DNA of 64,000 nt from Agriotes lineatus (GCA_940337035.1 CALNHX010003527.1:1-64000); one strand, 5' to 3'; positions 1 to 12,952 are shown, numbered from the stretch's first letter. The notes: generated by a model not told the origin, from the sequence alone. Numbers and translations are program-made.

Positions 1-217
1 ATCATCTTGAGTAGATCACCGAGTTACTTATTCAACAAAATAAAGTTTGGAACGGACGTACATACTTTAAATATATGATTTAAAGGAACGCTGACTCCAC
101 TTCAACATAAGTCAAAATTTTTCAATCGATCGTTTTCTTACAGAATAATTAAATGCTATAATTCGTTACCAAATGTAGTAAAAGGCTATTGTACGTCAAA
201 ATTTAAAAGTAATTTTT
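1..217 (+). pseudogene. LINE reverse transcriptase C-terminal fragment
   Basis: The frame from base 4 reads SPSYLFNKIKFGTDVH and, after an in-frame TGA, FFNRSFSYRIIKCYNSLP, ending at a TAA near 217. These tracts resemble the C-terminal tail after the RT domain of insect jockey/CR1-like LINEs (recognised from memory of the family). The fragment is cut by the window edge and broken by a stop, so it is a relic. It has nothing to do with the zinc-finger gene further right. Confidence 0.6.
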
Positions 218-769
218 AAAAATTTTATGGATAAACCTCAATGAATTAATTATTAGGGTCAAAATAAGACACTTAGTAAATTGCTATATCACTAAACACC
301 GCCATAGCGTAATAGAACATAAATTGTAGAACATTCAAAATTCTTACAAAGATGTCTACATTATTTTCATGTAATGTTAACGGGAACCGATTTATCACAA
401 AAAAATCAAACGCACCCATTTATCAAGATAGCGGAAATAGCACATAGGAAATTTTGGTCGACAACTTGAAGTTAAGCTTAGCTGGACCTCACCACTACCC
501 CAAAAAAGAAATTTCAAATTTCCCTTCACTTTCAAGCAAAAATGACATAGTGACTGGACTACAGAATACACTCACAAAGCTCACCAAACAGCACTCGCAA
601 TCGTATTCACCCATTTTTCCAAGAATTTTCACAGTGCATTTATAACTGTCAAATCAAACGTCACAGCACTATAGTAACGTCCCAAGCGCCCGAAATAGGC
701 TAGTATAATTTAGAAACTGTAATAATTTTACGCTAATACCATTTATTTTACATAAGAAAATATTGGCAG
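218..769. other. AT-rich stretch, nothing recognised
   Basis: I see no coding signal, tRNA or clear inverted repeat. The first part may be the 3' untranslated tail of the LINE fragment. A 63-codon frame at 454-645 has no recognisable motif. Confidence 0.4.
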
Positions 770-912
770 TGAAAAAAATTTGTACTTTACATAGGATGTA
801 GGAAGATTTACACTACCTCTGACCTTGCTACCCTTGTTCGCTTCGCTCACTCGGGCTTCAAATGGTCCTCGGTAGTGTAAATTTTACCTACATCCTTTGG
901 AAAGTAATATAC
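770..912. repeat. Short palindromic MITE with 9-bp direct repeats
   Basis: Arms at about 794-816 and 871-895 are imperfect reverse complements built on GGATGTAGG and CCTACATCC. The centre is CGCTTCGCTCACTCGG-like. TATTGGCAG occurs at 761-769 and again at 913-921, which fits a target-site duplication. The design resembles other palindromic elements in this window (5868, 22725, 62860). Confidence 0.55.
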
Positions 913-921
913 TATTGGCAG

Positions 922-2640
922 CAATAGCTACGGGGAAATTTTTGATGTTAAGTTACTTTTTGTTATAGTAAGAATAATAAGTTACCATTACGAATAATTT
1001 TGTGTAATATTTGAAGCAAATCTTGAATGAAATATGAGGTTATGTGACTAACCATATGATGTAATACACAACAAGACTTCAACAATAACAAAGTTAAGTA
1101 GACCACAAATTCAAATGAACGGCCACTGTTATATCCTTATGATAAAGCATTTTTAAAAACGAAAAAGTTAACCGACAAAGTCACACCTATTTAAAAAACG
1201 GATATCTATGCAGTAGCAGTATTCAGTAACACTCTTATTTCCTTTCTAAAAGAAAATGGAAACATATTTATCTTACGCTATAAATTGCTGCATCTTCTGC
1301 GTAGTAAAATTTTTCATTCTTTAATGTAATGTAGTTATTGTTTTGTGATGTAATGTGTTCAACTTGCACTTAACCTAACTTTATAAAGTAATAAGCAACG
1401 TTGCCAATCTTACCGATATTTCGGTAGATCTACCAATTTCATCTAAAATCTACCGAGCTGCCGACACGACCCTTATTTCTAGCGAATGTTTGTTACACCG
1501 TATAATCATACGTAAAATTTTTCTTGGATACTATTTAAACCGAAAAAAACATTAGCAACTCTTTATTTGCATACAATATTCAGAACAATTTATATTTTAA
1601 GGGAATTTACAAAGAGATTCATAAATTAATCTGTAATGACCAGCATGTGCCGCTATAGTAAATTCGATAAATCACATCTTAAATTTACGAGTATTATTAT
1701 TTTACATACACTTGCTTGGATTCTAGATTTCTGTGCTAAACGCTGGCATACTATTTTATATTTGTAAATTTGTAAGCTTCAGTTCACGAGAAAGTAGTTA
1801 CATAAACACATAAAATTAATTAGTAAATGATCTTGTTGTTGCCTATATTTTATAGCCTATTGGATTTCTCAGCAATGTGGTTCACTAATAACTATTTCTT
1901 TAAATGTTTTGTTTTTGTATATCCAACAAATTGTACATTGTAGCACTCACAAAAAATTTTTGATTGATGCAATATGGAAAATTTACAAAATACTTAAGCA
2001 GACAGCATTCATAACAAACTAACGTGGTATTTGAAAAAACTGCTTGCTACTTTTTTTGTTTATATTGGAGAACTTTTAAGAAGAACTTTAATTTGTTCGA
2101 GAAATAGGCTTTCTAGTATAACAATTAGTGGTTTATTACATACAAAAAGGTATACATATAGGGCAGGACAAATGTTACGATTTTGCTGTTGATGTTACAA
2201 AAATGACTAAACAAAAAATATTCCGTAAGCGGCGACAAAGATAGTAGTAGCGAAAGTGAATAGAATAGGAACTATTATTTTTTAATAGTCATATTTTATA
2301 CGTAAACATTTAAAATATGTTTCACGTATTATATATTATTGTACTTGCATATATGAATTAGTAGTTAATAGTGTTTTAAGTAAATTAGTGTAATTTTCCA
2401 TAGTTCTTGATAAAACAATTGGGTTTTTCGTCTTGATTTTATTTATTTAATTAGAAAATGAAATATAAATATTGCGATGGTTTTGTGCTCTCAACAATTC
2501 TGCTTGCCAATTGAACTAGAATGCATTAAAAATCAAACCGAGGCACAGAATTAATTATTTTAATTAGTGCAAGCTTAGCTTACTTTTATAGAGATAAATG
2601 CACTGACGGGTGCAGCCGAGTTTCACAATTTGAGGCAAAG
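922..2640. other. AT-rich non-coding stretch
   Basis: No open frame with recognisable content and no large repeat were seen. Base composition is uniformly AT-rich with short homopolymer runs, as expected of intron or intergenic DNA. Confidence 0.4.
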
Positions 2641-2960
2641 GTAATATGAAAAGCTAGTTCAAAGGGGCTACGTTTGGGATTCGATACCGCCTGCAGGAGC
2701 TAGTTGGCGCCGAGTTTGGTGCCTTCAACGCCTAGAGGGGTTCCCCACGCAGAGCATCAGGCATTGTGCAGCTAAGAAAACGAGTTGGCGTCCCCTGAGA
2801 GGTGCGCCCATCATCGGAAGCTTCTGTAAAACCAGGTATTTGCGCAATTTTGATCGTTCAGAGCCTCTTTATTTCGTTGGGGCCTGCAAGACTGGAGTTT
2901 CCGCTACGCATTGCCGCAGTTCCCGATTGTACAGTGCATTTCTGAATCCAGAAATTTAGG
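2641..2960. other. Local GC-rich tract of unknown nature
   Basis: About 300 bases are clearly richer in G and C than their neighbours (for example CTAGTTGGCGCCGAG and GTTGGCGTCCCCTGAG). I see no recognisable protein in either strand, no tRNA boxes and no terminal repeats. It could be a conserved non-coding element, a decayed mobile element or a lost exon. Confidence 0.3.
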
Positions 2961-3529
2961 TAGCGTCCCTCAAAAATGCAGGATGACGCGGCATTTTTCA
3001 CCTTTGGCCGGATATAAAACAAATGAGAGTTGGCGTCAGTTATACGTCACGATAGAACAAAAGCCCTTAGTACTGTTGCTATGCGAGATAATTATTGCCA
3101 TACCTGAGTATTTTGCTGATTTTGGCATCGATTTAAATCGCACTGCTTCGTGTTTCATGTCAATTGGAGCTACTAAAAATTAGTTTGCTCTACTCAGTAT
3201 TTCTAATTTAGCGACCTACCCCATGAGATAAGAGTTTTTATGTTCACCGGAGTCTAAGATTGTGCACAGGCAGCACTATTCTTGTTGCAATACGTGAATT
3301 TAGGAGCACCTTTTTCCAATAATTTTTCTTGTATTAAAGTAAAGTATGTGGAGGCCCTAGTTCATAGTAATATATGTGAATTTTTAAATGCCGGTTTACT
3401 GAAACTTGGCAATTGCAAAAATGTAAGTAGGTACTACAAATACATTTTATTATGTCTACTGAAGTTTAGCGCAAAAAGCTACCGATCGCCTAAAAAATTA
3501 GATGGCAACACTAGTAATAGGTGTTTTTA

Positions 3530-3975
3530 AAGTTTGACATCAAGTTAGCTGAAAAGGTTCATTGTGAACGTACCGCAGAACATACCTAACCTTACTTTTG
3601 TGATAAACTTTGTTAATTACTCATTGCTAATTATTGTTTATTATAACGGGTGTTCATAAACAGTCGTCATCCCAGTAGGTTTTGACTTCAGAAACGTATG
3701 TCTATTAAAATTGAGAAAAAATGCGCTATGACAGTACTCAATGACGTATCATTGTGTTGCACGAATTAATCAAAGACATAACATTTTGTTTTTCAAAGCA
3801 ACTGGGATGACGACTGTTTATGAACACCCGTTATATATTTGGTCTAAATTAATTCTTTATTAAAGTTATTTTTCAAAGTTGAATACTTTCAAATTTAATT
3901 ACAAAAGTAAGGTTAACTACAACAGCTTATGGTATGTCCACAATAAACGTTTTCAGCCAACTTTGACGTCATTCT
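3530..3975. repeat. TIR element, outer partner of a nested pair
   Basis: The left arm from about 3530 (GACATCAAGTTAGCTGAAAA) pairs with the right arm ending near 3975 (TTTTCAGCCAACTTTGACGTC) over roughly 70 bases with mismatches. Both arms contain CCTTACTTTTGT or its complement. A second element (3646-3831) sits in its middle. No coding capacity remains. Confidence 0.55.
3646..3831. repeat. MITE with about 31-bp terminal inverted repeats
   Basis: It begins ACGGGTGTTCATAAACAGTC and ends with the reverse complement. The inverted repeat covers about 31 bases. It is flanked by TATA on both sides, consistent with a TA or TATA duplication. It lies inside the larger inverted-repeat element at 3530-3975. 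Confidence 0.7.
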
Positions 3976-4088
3976 TAAGAAAACATCAATCATATGCTCA
4001 ATAAAAGCAACTTATGCACAGTAACTAAGTCACATCGCCAAATATTAAAATACCTTCACACATAAAGGATGAAGTTGCACAAATTAAC

Positions 4089-4630
4089 AATATACAGTGT
4101 GTCCCAGGATTGATGTTAAAAGAGGTGGGATGGACTAAAAAATTGAATTTTATTTTAAGATTGTGGGATTAGGTGCTGCTTGATCTGAAGAGAATTTTAA
4201 AAATATTTTCATATTTTGAAAAACAAGTCGGCCTGACAGTGAAGTAAAAAACTATTTATCGTTGCAGGATATTAATCCCTTGTTTACATATACAAAAGTA
4301 GGCTGGTAACTAAATCATAACTGATCTGTACGGTAATAGTCCATTACCGTACATGGCAACCATAACTATACAGCAACCGATAAACTATTGAACAAATCAC
4401 GGAAGTTATGAATCATAACAGCCTCAGATGTTTTAAAATCCTCGCTCTGCGAGCTCGGATTTCAATACAACATCTGCGGCAGCTATGATACTCATAACAT
4501 TCCTAGATATGTTAATAGCTATTTCTTTCAGGTAAACTTCCCTTTTTGTTCATAATACGGCAAAATTTTACGGAGAAAAGTTGTTCAGAATTATAGCCCT
4601 ATACAAAATTTCAGGAAGATATCTACCTAC
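4089..4630. repeat. Arm of a CAGTGTGTCC-type TIR element
   Basis: It starts ATACAGTGTGTCCCAGGATT and shares long stretches with the element at 32692-33931, including CCCTTTTTGTTCAT and the tract about an AAGTTGTTCAGAAT motif. Only one end is clear. A separate dispersed repeat (4257-4524) interrupts it. Confidence 0.5.
4257..4524 (+). repeat. Dispersed repeat, inverted partner at 63226-63472
   Basis: It runs from TTGCAGGATATTAATCCC to ACATTCCTAGATATGTTAAT. Almost the same sequence occurs in opposite orientation at 63226-63472. It contains the palindromic ATTACCGTACnnGGTAAT-like tract and a centre around CGCTCTGCGAGCTCGG. The insertion splits the host element at 4089-4630. Confidence 0.65.
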
Positions 4631-5460
4631 TCAGATTAAGCCATAATTTTTAGTAAATACAATTTATTTTGCTTAATTTAAAAAATTACGGTTTCGCGTG
4701 AGATGCGGCATCCTAAACAATAAAAAAATTACAGAAGTTGCAATTTACCAACCTTCGTTAATGCATTGAAAATGAATTTGCTAATTTTCAAGTCTGGCAT
4801 AAAACTTGCAAAATCTGAAAAATGTACCTACAAGGGATAGAAATAAAGAAAAGGTTTTTAAACAATTCACATCTGTATTATTATTGTTTATTATACGCCA
4901 CGCGTAGAAGATGTATTACTTATACGAGTCATTCTTATTATTACATTTATTAGTTGTTTTAAAGGAGTTCTGAGAATTACAAGTCATCCGATCGGCGGCT
5001 CCACATATTGTTCATAGTTTATTTTATTTACTCATGAAATGCGCTCTAATAGCAGACATACGAACTGGAGCAAAGATGTTAACGCTTTCATTAGGAGGAA
5101 CGGGGCAGTGTGAAAAAGAGATTAGATGGCAATTGCCCTTTGAGCTGCTTAGTCGATATGTATCTTTAGTTTTGCATTAATTGCTCAATAAATATATTTT
5201 AAAAGGATTTTTTTTGGGGAGCTTTTACATTCTATAAACTAAGTAACTTTGCATTTTCCGTACTTATACATATAGGGCATTCAGTAAACACAAAAACATT
5301 TTAATGTTTTTGAAGTTGGCATATGCATATAATTTTTGTTATAGGGATTCTGTATTTGGTTTTCCAAAGGTTACCACACCTGTATACAGGCAGATTTGAA
5401 TTTAAAAATGACAATTAATATTTCTCCTTGTCAGTGTCAAAGTATAATATGTTTTTTGTA
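4631..5460. other. AT-rich stretch, nothing recognised
   Basis: No coding frame, RNA gene or strong repeat was seen across this interval. Confidence 0.35.
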
Positions 5461-5660
5461 TTCGCTCCCCAAACTGGTTACTTTGGAAACTGTCTAGGAT
5501 CCTCAAAATGGCCATTTAGAGGCCTTGTACTTAAAGTCGTCATGGCAACATTTTAGCGGACTCAAACATTAGTTGCCATGACGACTTTAAGTACAAGGCC
5601 TCTAAATGGCCATTTTGAGGATCCTAGACAGTTTCCAAAGTAACCAGTTTGGGGAGCGAA
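5461..5660. repeat. Perfect 89-bp inverted repeat (hairpin)
   Basis: Bases 5461-5549 and 5572-5660 are exact reverse complements by eye, starting TTCGCTCCCC and ending GGGGAGCGAA. Only 22 bases separate them. Perfect identity over 89 bases is unusual here, where other arms are diverged. No target duplication is obvious. Confidence 0.85.
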
Positions 5661-5867
5661 AAATACATTTTCGCGCGGCCTCCTAATATAATGCCGCGTT
5701 AATGGTAATTGAAACTTCATATTATAATGTTTGGAGAGCTAATACAAAAAAACGTTGTATGCAACACGTCCTCAAATGGCTTTGAGGACTAGTTACATAA
5801 AATACTATTTTCGGACTTTTTCCACTGCCAAAAAATGACATTCAGAAAACAAAAGTGTCAAAGTATA

Positions 5868-6718
5868 GTATATTGTATGTTAAGAGCTGAAAGTGCATTC
5901 TTGCCGCTTGCGCATGAATATTGCTGGTTGAGACGAAGTCGAAACCAGCAATAATGCAAAAGCGGCAAGCGCACTTTTAGCTCGAAATATACATACTATT
6001 TTTTCGACGACTGAGCATATTATTAATGGAAAATATCAAATTTCATTTTATCGCAAAAATTAATTGACAATCAAGTTAACATTACTCGCGAAGTCTATGA
6101 CATGTGACGCGCTTATTTCCACAAATGATGGGCGTTGTCAAGGAAAAATTCGGACGTGGCTACCTATTTTGTTCACGCGGCAACCCAAAACGCTCGGCGA
6201 GCGGCAAAATGATGAAAACGCACGCTCAGCGGCAAATGTCAACTTTCTGTTGTCAAATGACAGTGAGAAAAATCTACTTTCGATGTCAGTCGTCGAAATA
6301 GTATATTGTATGTTAAGAGCTGAAAGTGCATTCTTGCCGCTTGCGCATGATATTGCTGGTTGAGACGAAGTCGAAACCAGCAATCATGCAAAAGCGGCAA
6401 GCGCACTTTTAGCTCGAAACATACATACTATTTTTTCGACGACTGAGCATATTATTAAAGGAAAACATCAAATTTCGTTTTATCAAGTTAACATTACACG
6501 CGCAGTCTATATGACATGTGACGCGATTATTTCCACAAATGACGGGCGTTGTCAAGGAAACATTCGGACGTGGCTACCTATTTTGTTCACGCGGAAACCC
6601 AAAACGCTCGGCGAGCGGCAAAAAGATGAAAACGCACGCTCAGCGGCAAATGTCAACTTTCTGTTGTCAAATGACAGTGAGAAAAATCTACTTTCGATGT
6701 CAGTCGTCGAAAAAAATA
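5868..6718. repeat. Two-copy tandem duplication of a 433-bp unit
   Basis: GTATATTGTATGTTAAGAGC occurs at 5868 and 6301, and the sequence after each copy runs nearly identically to a shared TCAGTCGTCGAAA end. Each unit opens with a 135-bp palindrome: arms read TTGCCGCTTGCGCATG and CATGCnnAAGCGGCAAG with a GCTGGTT...AACCAGC centre. The frames at 6064 and 6511 lie in this repeat and are not genes. Confidence 0.8.
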
Positions 6719-7254
6719 TTTTTCTAGAAATGCTCACCTGAACTTCTCTAAAACGTAATGGAAATACGTATTAGTAAATGCTACGTAATAGTATCCAACA
6801 TACTAATTGTATAATATCCTTAAAAGTAGTTAATTACAACATTTATGACAGATGGGAAGTAAATGTCACACCTTTAACCTATATGTTTTAGGAACTTTAT
6901 GTAAGTACATTCCTAGATAAAGATAAACTCTGGAAGTACACTCATGAAATTTTGGAAATCAAAGGCAATTTTGTGTTTTTATATTTACTGAACAGACTAT
7001 ATGTGTATGTATTTATATTTTTAAAGTACCCATCAATATTTTCTATTACAATAGCGCATTAAGTTTTAGTACAAACAGCTGACATTAACGTCCCGACCCT
7101 ACCAGTGGCCACTACCATTCTGCGAACTAATGTAGCGCGCCAATGACCTTAACACACATAATATTATTCATGTTAGAGTAAAATATAATCCCACACGCTA
7201 TTTACTATTTACTTGCAAATTTACAATTTCACAAAGGATATAATTAAAAAAATA
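6719..7254. other. AT-rich spacer
   Basis: Nothing recognisable was seen between the tandem duplication and the satellite array. Confidence 0.35.
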
Positions 7255-10115
7255 GCAGCAGTGGAAAATCTTCAAACAGCGAATTTCACACAAATATTGA
7301 TTTTAGGGTTTTTCTTATAATTCTATCGTTTTCCCCATTTTGCAACCCGTAAATCCACCTGGGCCGCAAAATTTCCACATTTTGAATTCTCTTAAAAAAT
7401 ACAATCGACCAGTAGATGTCTTCAAACAGCAAATTTCACACAAATATTAATTTTAACGTTTTTCCGATAATTATAACGTTTTCCCCATTTTGCAACCACA
7501 ACATCCACCTGGGCCGCAAAATTCCCACATTTTGAATTCTTTTTAAAAATACAATTGACCAATAGAAGGTCACCAAACAGCGCATTTCACACAACTATTA
7601 ATTTTAACGTGTTTCTGATAATTATAACGGTTTTTCCCATTTTGCAACCCCCAAATTCACCTGGTCCGCAAAATTCGTATCTTCCAACTTCTCTTGAAAT
7701 ATACAATCGACCAGCAGAAAATATCCAGCGAATGTCACACAAATATTGATTTTAAGGTTTTTCTGATAATTATAACATTTTCCCATTTTCGAACCCCCAA
7801 ATTCAACTGGACCACAAAATTCCCACATCCAGAATTCTCTTAAAAATACAATCGACCAGTAGAAAGTCTCCAAACAGCGAATTTCACATAAATATTGATT
7901 TTAAGGTTTTTCCGATAATTTTAACGTTTTACCAATTTTGCAACCCTCAAATCCTCATGAGTCGTAAAATTCCCACATCCCGAATTCTCTTAAAAAATAC
8001 GAGCGACCAGCAGAAAATCTAAACAGCGAATTTTACACAAATATTGATTTTAGGGTTTTTCCGATAATTATACAGTGTGTCCAAGATAAGGAGGGCCAGT
8101 ATGGGGATCTCGGTAATGGTAAGAGATACAAATTTGGTTAAATGGAAAGAAAGTTGCGCAATTAAAGGACTAAAAAAATGACGTTTAGAAATTCTTGATA
8201 TGATTTTTCGTTTTTGAATTATCTCAAAAAAACCGAATTTTTGGATTTTATTTTTTATTTTTTTCTGGCGTTAATATTAAAGTTAGAGCGAAACTGATTA
8301 AACTTCTTTATAGCAACTTTTAGTGGACTTAACGATTACGTTATCAATTTTTTTATCCGACTTTTCGTCTTCGAGAAACCATCATCAACTTCATTTTTTT
8401 AAATACGGTCCTGGTTTTTTGATGCCAAATTTGCAAAGCCCTTGTTACTCTAAATTCAACAATGTGCCACATATTATGGTTTAATTACGTTTCGAGCTTT
8501 TTTCTGATCATTATCAGAAAATTTTTTAGATACGGACCTGCATTTCTCATAATTTTGTAAAAATAAGTTCATACAGTAAGTTAGGCCTTTTTACATGCCG
8601 TTAAAATATTAAAATGCACATCATAATGTCATAATTCTGATACAATAATTTAATAAGCAACCAATAACTATTAACAATAAACAACAAATAAATAAACAAA
8701 AGATAGGCAGAAAAAATGAGAAAACGAGCCTTGAAACAATGTAATAGGTATTTAACGTTTTGAAATAGAAGAAGAACTTAAAAGATTGGTTCTTGAAGCC
8801 TTTCAAAGTATAACGCCAGTATTGCTGAATAATGTTTTAGATTCTACAGTTAGATGTTATTTATGCATAGAGAATGATGGCAACCTTTTTGAATACCTTC
8901 TGTAAATTTAATACCTATTAAATGGTTTCGATGTTCGTTTTGTTATTCTTTCTGTCTATCTTTTGTTCATTTCTTTTTTGTTTATTGTTAATAGTTATTG
9001 GTTGGTTATTAAATTAATGTATCAGAATTATGACATTATGATGTGCATTTTAATATTTTAACGGCATGTAAAAAGGCCTAACTTACTGTATGAACTTATT
9101 TTTACAAAATTATGAGAACTGCAGGTCCGTATCTAAAAAAATTTCTGATAATGATCAGAAACAAGCTCGAAACGTAATTAAACCATAATATGTGGCACAT
9201 TGTTGAATTTAGAGTAACAAGGGCTTTGCAAATTTGGCATCAAAAAACCAGAACCGTATTTAAAAAAATGAAGTTGATGATGGTTTCTCGAAGACGAAAC
9301 GTCGGATAAAAAAAATGATAAAGTAATCGTTAAGTCCACTAAAAGTTGTTATAAAGAAGTTTAATCAGTTTCGCTCTAACTTTAATATTAACGCCAGAAA
9401 AAAATAAAAAAGGAAATCCAAAAATTCGGTTTTTTTGAGATAATTCAAAAACGAAAAATTATATCAAGAATTTCTAAACGTAATTTTTTTAGTCCTTTAA
9501 TTGCGCAACTTTCTTTCCATTTAACCAAATTTGTATCTCTTACCATTACCGAGATCCCCATACTGGCCCTCCTTATCTTGGACACACTGTATAGTTTTCC
9601 CCAATTTGCAACCCCCAAATCCACCTAGGCTGCAACATTCCCACATCCCGAATATTCTTAAAAAATATAATCGACCAGTAGGAAGTCTCCAAACAGCGCA
9701 TTTCACACAAATGTTAATTTTATAGTTTTTCTGATAATTATAACGATTACCCCATTTTGCAACCACAAATCCACCTGGGCCGCCAAATTCCCACCTCCCA
9801 AATTCTCTTAAAAGATAAAATCCACCACTAGAAAGCCTCCAAACGACGCATTTCACGCAAATATTAATTTTAAAGTTTTTCTAATAATTATAACGTTTGC
9901 CCCATTTTGTAACCCCCAAATGCACCTAAGCCGCCAAATTCTCACCTCCCAAATTCTCTTAAAAAATCAAATCCGCCAGTAGTCGACTTCCAAACAGCGC
10001 ATTTCACATAAATATTAATTTTACCATTTTTCTGATAATTATAACGGTTTTCCCATTTTGTAACCCCTAAATCAACCTGAGCCGAAAAATTCTTAAAAAC
10101 CCACAGATTCATCCA
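7255..10115. repeat. About 150-bp tandem satellite, interrupted
   Basis: Units share GATAATTATAACGTTTTCCC, then CATTTTGCAACC, CCACCTGGGCCGC, TTGAATTCTCTTAAAA and ATCGACCAGTAG-like blocks. The motif TTTCACACAAATATT or variants recurs near 7283, 7433, 7585, 7735, 7883, 8032, 9700, 9850 and 10002. That gives a period near 150 and about nine to ten diverged units. A 1.5-kb fold-back element splits the array. Frames here (such as 9856-9521 minus) are satellite artefacts. Confidence 0.85.
8073..9589. mobile_element. Long-TIR fold-back element with CAGTGTGTCC ends
   Basis: It begins CAGTGTGTCCAAGATAAGGA and ends with the reverse complement. Arms of roughly 680 bases (about 8073-8755 and 8908-9589) pair at high identity around a 150-bp unpaired centre. 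TA flanks each end (8071-8072 and 9590-9591), and the interrupted satellite unit reads GATAATTATA elsewhere. No transposase is encoded, so it would depend on an enzyme supplied elsewhere, probably of Tc1/mariner type given the TA duplication. Confidence 0.8.
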
Positions 10116-12589
10116 CATACTGCCAAAAACAAAATTCGACATTTTTTTCTTTCCCCCTGTTTATGCGAACATCCAATTTACTACAAATGCATCTCAGCTT
10201 TCTACCCCTGTAACTTTGCCCGCGTGCATCGCAGACCCCAAAAACCAGCCAGTACGATGAGCGTTAGTTCATCCTCTTTCCAACGAGCTCCAAACCAGAT
10301 TTAGATCTTTCAAAAAGTATGCGATGTAACAGCACCGAACGCTTTCGTGTCCAAAAAATTGTTTTAACCCCAGTATTTTTGGACCCTCGAGTCTTACGTT
10401 TTCACAACCTCTCCAGAAAGTTCGCCCTTGACGAGATCTTCAAAATGACACAAACAACATTTACCTGCAATACGTACAACTCCCAAAAATTCTTAAAAAC
10501 TGCGCATTTTCCAAGCGTTACACAAATCGCTAAAAGAGCACGATACTAGCGTCACATCTCCAATTCGTTAAACATTTTCAATGTTAAAAGTATAAAATTC
10601 AAATAGCTAACTGATTGTCACATACTATACATATAACTATATTCACTTAATATTTTCTCAAAGGGCAAGGTTAAGAGACAACATTCAGGCTTAGATAAAA
10701 AAATTGCTCTTATGTAAATAAGCATATCAGGGTTAGAAAGTGTGAGCATTTCTGAAATAGTTTTAAATAACAAGTATTGTAATAGGATCGCATTCGTTGA
10801 TTGATATTTTATTTTGGGACAGTATAAATAATTATAAATTTACCCTTGCTTCAACGTTGGAAGCGAATTATAAATAATAATTCAAGGAGTGAAATTGTGG
10901 CTAGTGAAAAGCGAAATGTAATAAATGATCACACAAATAAATGATTGTATGCCCCTTTTAGATTTTATCTAATCTGCAAAAGTGATTTGGCTAACTACAA
11001 GGCAATCATGAAACTCAAATCTTATTGGGTTGGGTTCATAAACGGACTTTATTTTATTCGTAAACTCAGTAGTTCGAATGCACGGTTCTTGGTAGATCAA
11101 AAAAATCCTTGATTTGACTAATGACACAAAATTTCGCTAGTGGTGGCGTATTTAAATGTTTTAAATGCGAAATTACTGTGAGAAATGCGTCAGGTAATTA
11201 TTCAAATTTTCGCGCTTGCAACAATTAGCACTGTTTTATTACAGTGATGACGTAGGAACACCTCGCCTCGCTTATTTCGTGACGTAAAAGGGACGCCAAA
11301 ATGTGTATTTGTTTTTCTTCACTGGGGTTCTCAGCCGAATTCGCACAATCCACCGACGCTACTCGATTTTTAGAAAAACCGTAGCTAATGGGCCCTCGGG
11401 AATACGCTAAGCCACTCCGGAAAGGTTTGACCTCGGATTTTAATGCGTTTCCGAACACTCCACACTTAAATTTTCAGGCTTTATCCTACCTCGTTTGCAG
11501 ACTTCTAAGCTGCTCGTTGTGAATGCTGCTCGGATATTCTGCTGGAGACGGTCCTCTCGCTGCAGATGCTGTCCGTGACGTTCTTGCAGTCCTCCCCGAC
11601 GGAATGCAGTGCAGGCCTCTGGCTCTGGATTTTTACTTTTGCCGGGAACGATTATCGGTAAGCCCAGCTGAATGGCAGCCGATATCCTCGGAGAAGCGAT
11701 TGGAGAATTTTATATTTTAGTGCTGCGGAATTCTTCACAAACACTGTAACATGTACTCTGTGATGGGCACACTAAAAGGCAATTCTTTTTTCTTAGTAAT
11801 ATGCTCGTTTAATGTTATAAATATCTATTTTAAAATTGAGCACAAATCTAACAAACTTCACGTAAAAATTAATTCAATTGTTCTCTTCGTTTTTTCAACA
11901 AAACAGCATCAGGTTGCTAGGTTACTATGATTCTCTTATGTTAAAGGAAATTAATTTTGGTAAAGAAAGGTTACAAATGGAAGTAAATTTGAGTACTTAA
12001 ATTATATATTTTTTAAAACTAAATTATTGTCTTTAATCTGCTAACTAAATCGTTCGGTATCGCTGCGCACACAAACGTTGTTATTGTTATTATGTCATTG
12101 CTCTGCTTTGAACTATTACACTTTATTTTTTAAACGCACTGATTTTTGAGTTCACCATGTTCGCGTCATTATCTTTTCTCTTCTGCCTTCTAGAATTGCT
12201 CTTTTGCAATATTTCTATTATATTATCCTGCTTAATTTACCTTTCTGCTTTGCATACTAATTTCACTATCTTTTGCTTTTGACTTAACAAACTACGCTAC
12301 TTTTATAATTCAGCCAACAACCTTTTGTGTCAAATAGATTTTATAAATTGGCTCTACATGTGCACAAACCTTATTCGAATTATATTAATTTAGTCACAAG
12401 CTAATCTAAACCCTTTGAAATTTGCTTTGCCTTTGCATACCTTTCTCCAACTAATTTAATCTTTCTCGCATCTCATTATCAATGCATTTACTGTTTTACT
12501 TTAGTTTTAAAATTTGCAATTAGGTAAAACATCCCAACTCTGTGCTTATTGAATCGGTCAATTATCTTGCACTGCAAATAGAGCCAAGT
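10116..12589. other. Non-coding stretch with a GC-richer core at 11225-11720
   Basis: No gene is recognised. Bases 11225-11720 are more GC-rich and look like single-copy sequence. Frames there (11458-11225 minus, 11523-11720 plus) have no family motif. The rest is AT-rich without clear repeats. Confidence 0.35.
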
Positions 12590-12850
12590 CGTGGGCCTCA
12601 TACCATATCAGCATAGATGTCTGAATGATGTAATTTTTTGGAGTGGTCTCCTATGATATGTTTTATCGGACTTTTTCTATTGTCTCGTGTGTTTACCACA
12701 CGTCCTTGGTCCTCAGGTGTTCCTGGTTAGTCCTGAGAGTGAGAAGGATTGATTTTTGTACGTCTTTTCACGTATACTCGTGCCTATCCCGGGTTTTGAA
12801 TCAGGGACCATTTATCACTCTTACCACTAGGCCACCAACACGGATATATA
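12590..12850 (-). repeat. tRNA-derived SINE, antisense
   Basis: On the minus strand a tRNA-like head carries TGGCCTAGTGGTAAGAG (box A, 12818-12834) and CTGATTCAAAACCCGGG (box B-like, 12788-12804), spaced as in an internal Pol III promoter. The tRNA fold is incomplete. The body toward 12590 is anonymous and the 3' end is not defined. Confidence 0.55.
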
Positions 12851-12952
12851 TTTTAGTTATAATCTTATATATATGTTACCGGAACATCTCAATAATCAAG
12901 CCCGATCAAGTAAGTTCACGATGGAAATAGAATTGAAGACAAACTCGCATTC

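Noticed and set aside
7555..7749. Plus frames in the satellite rich in Pro and Asn.
   Set aside because: They are non-coding satellite translated in frame, not conserved between units.
9521..9856. 111-codon minus frame with repeated LREFGRWEFGG-like tracts.
   Set aside because: It is a read-through of the 150-bp satellite, and the repeats follow the satellite period.
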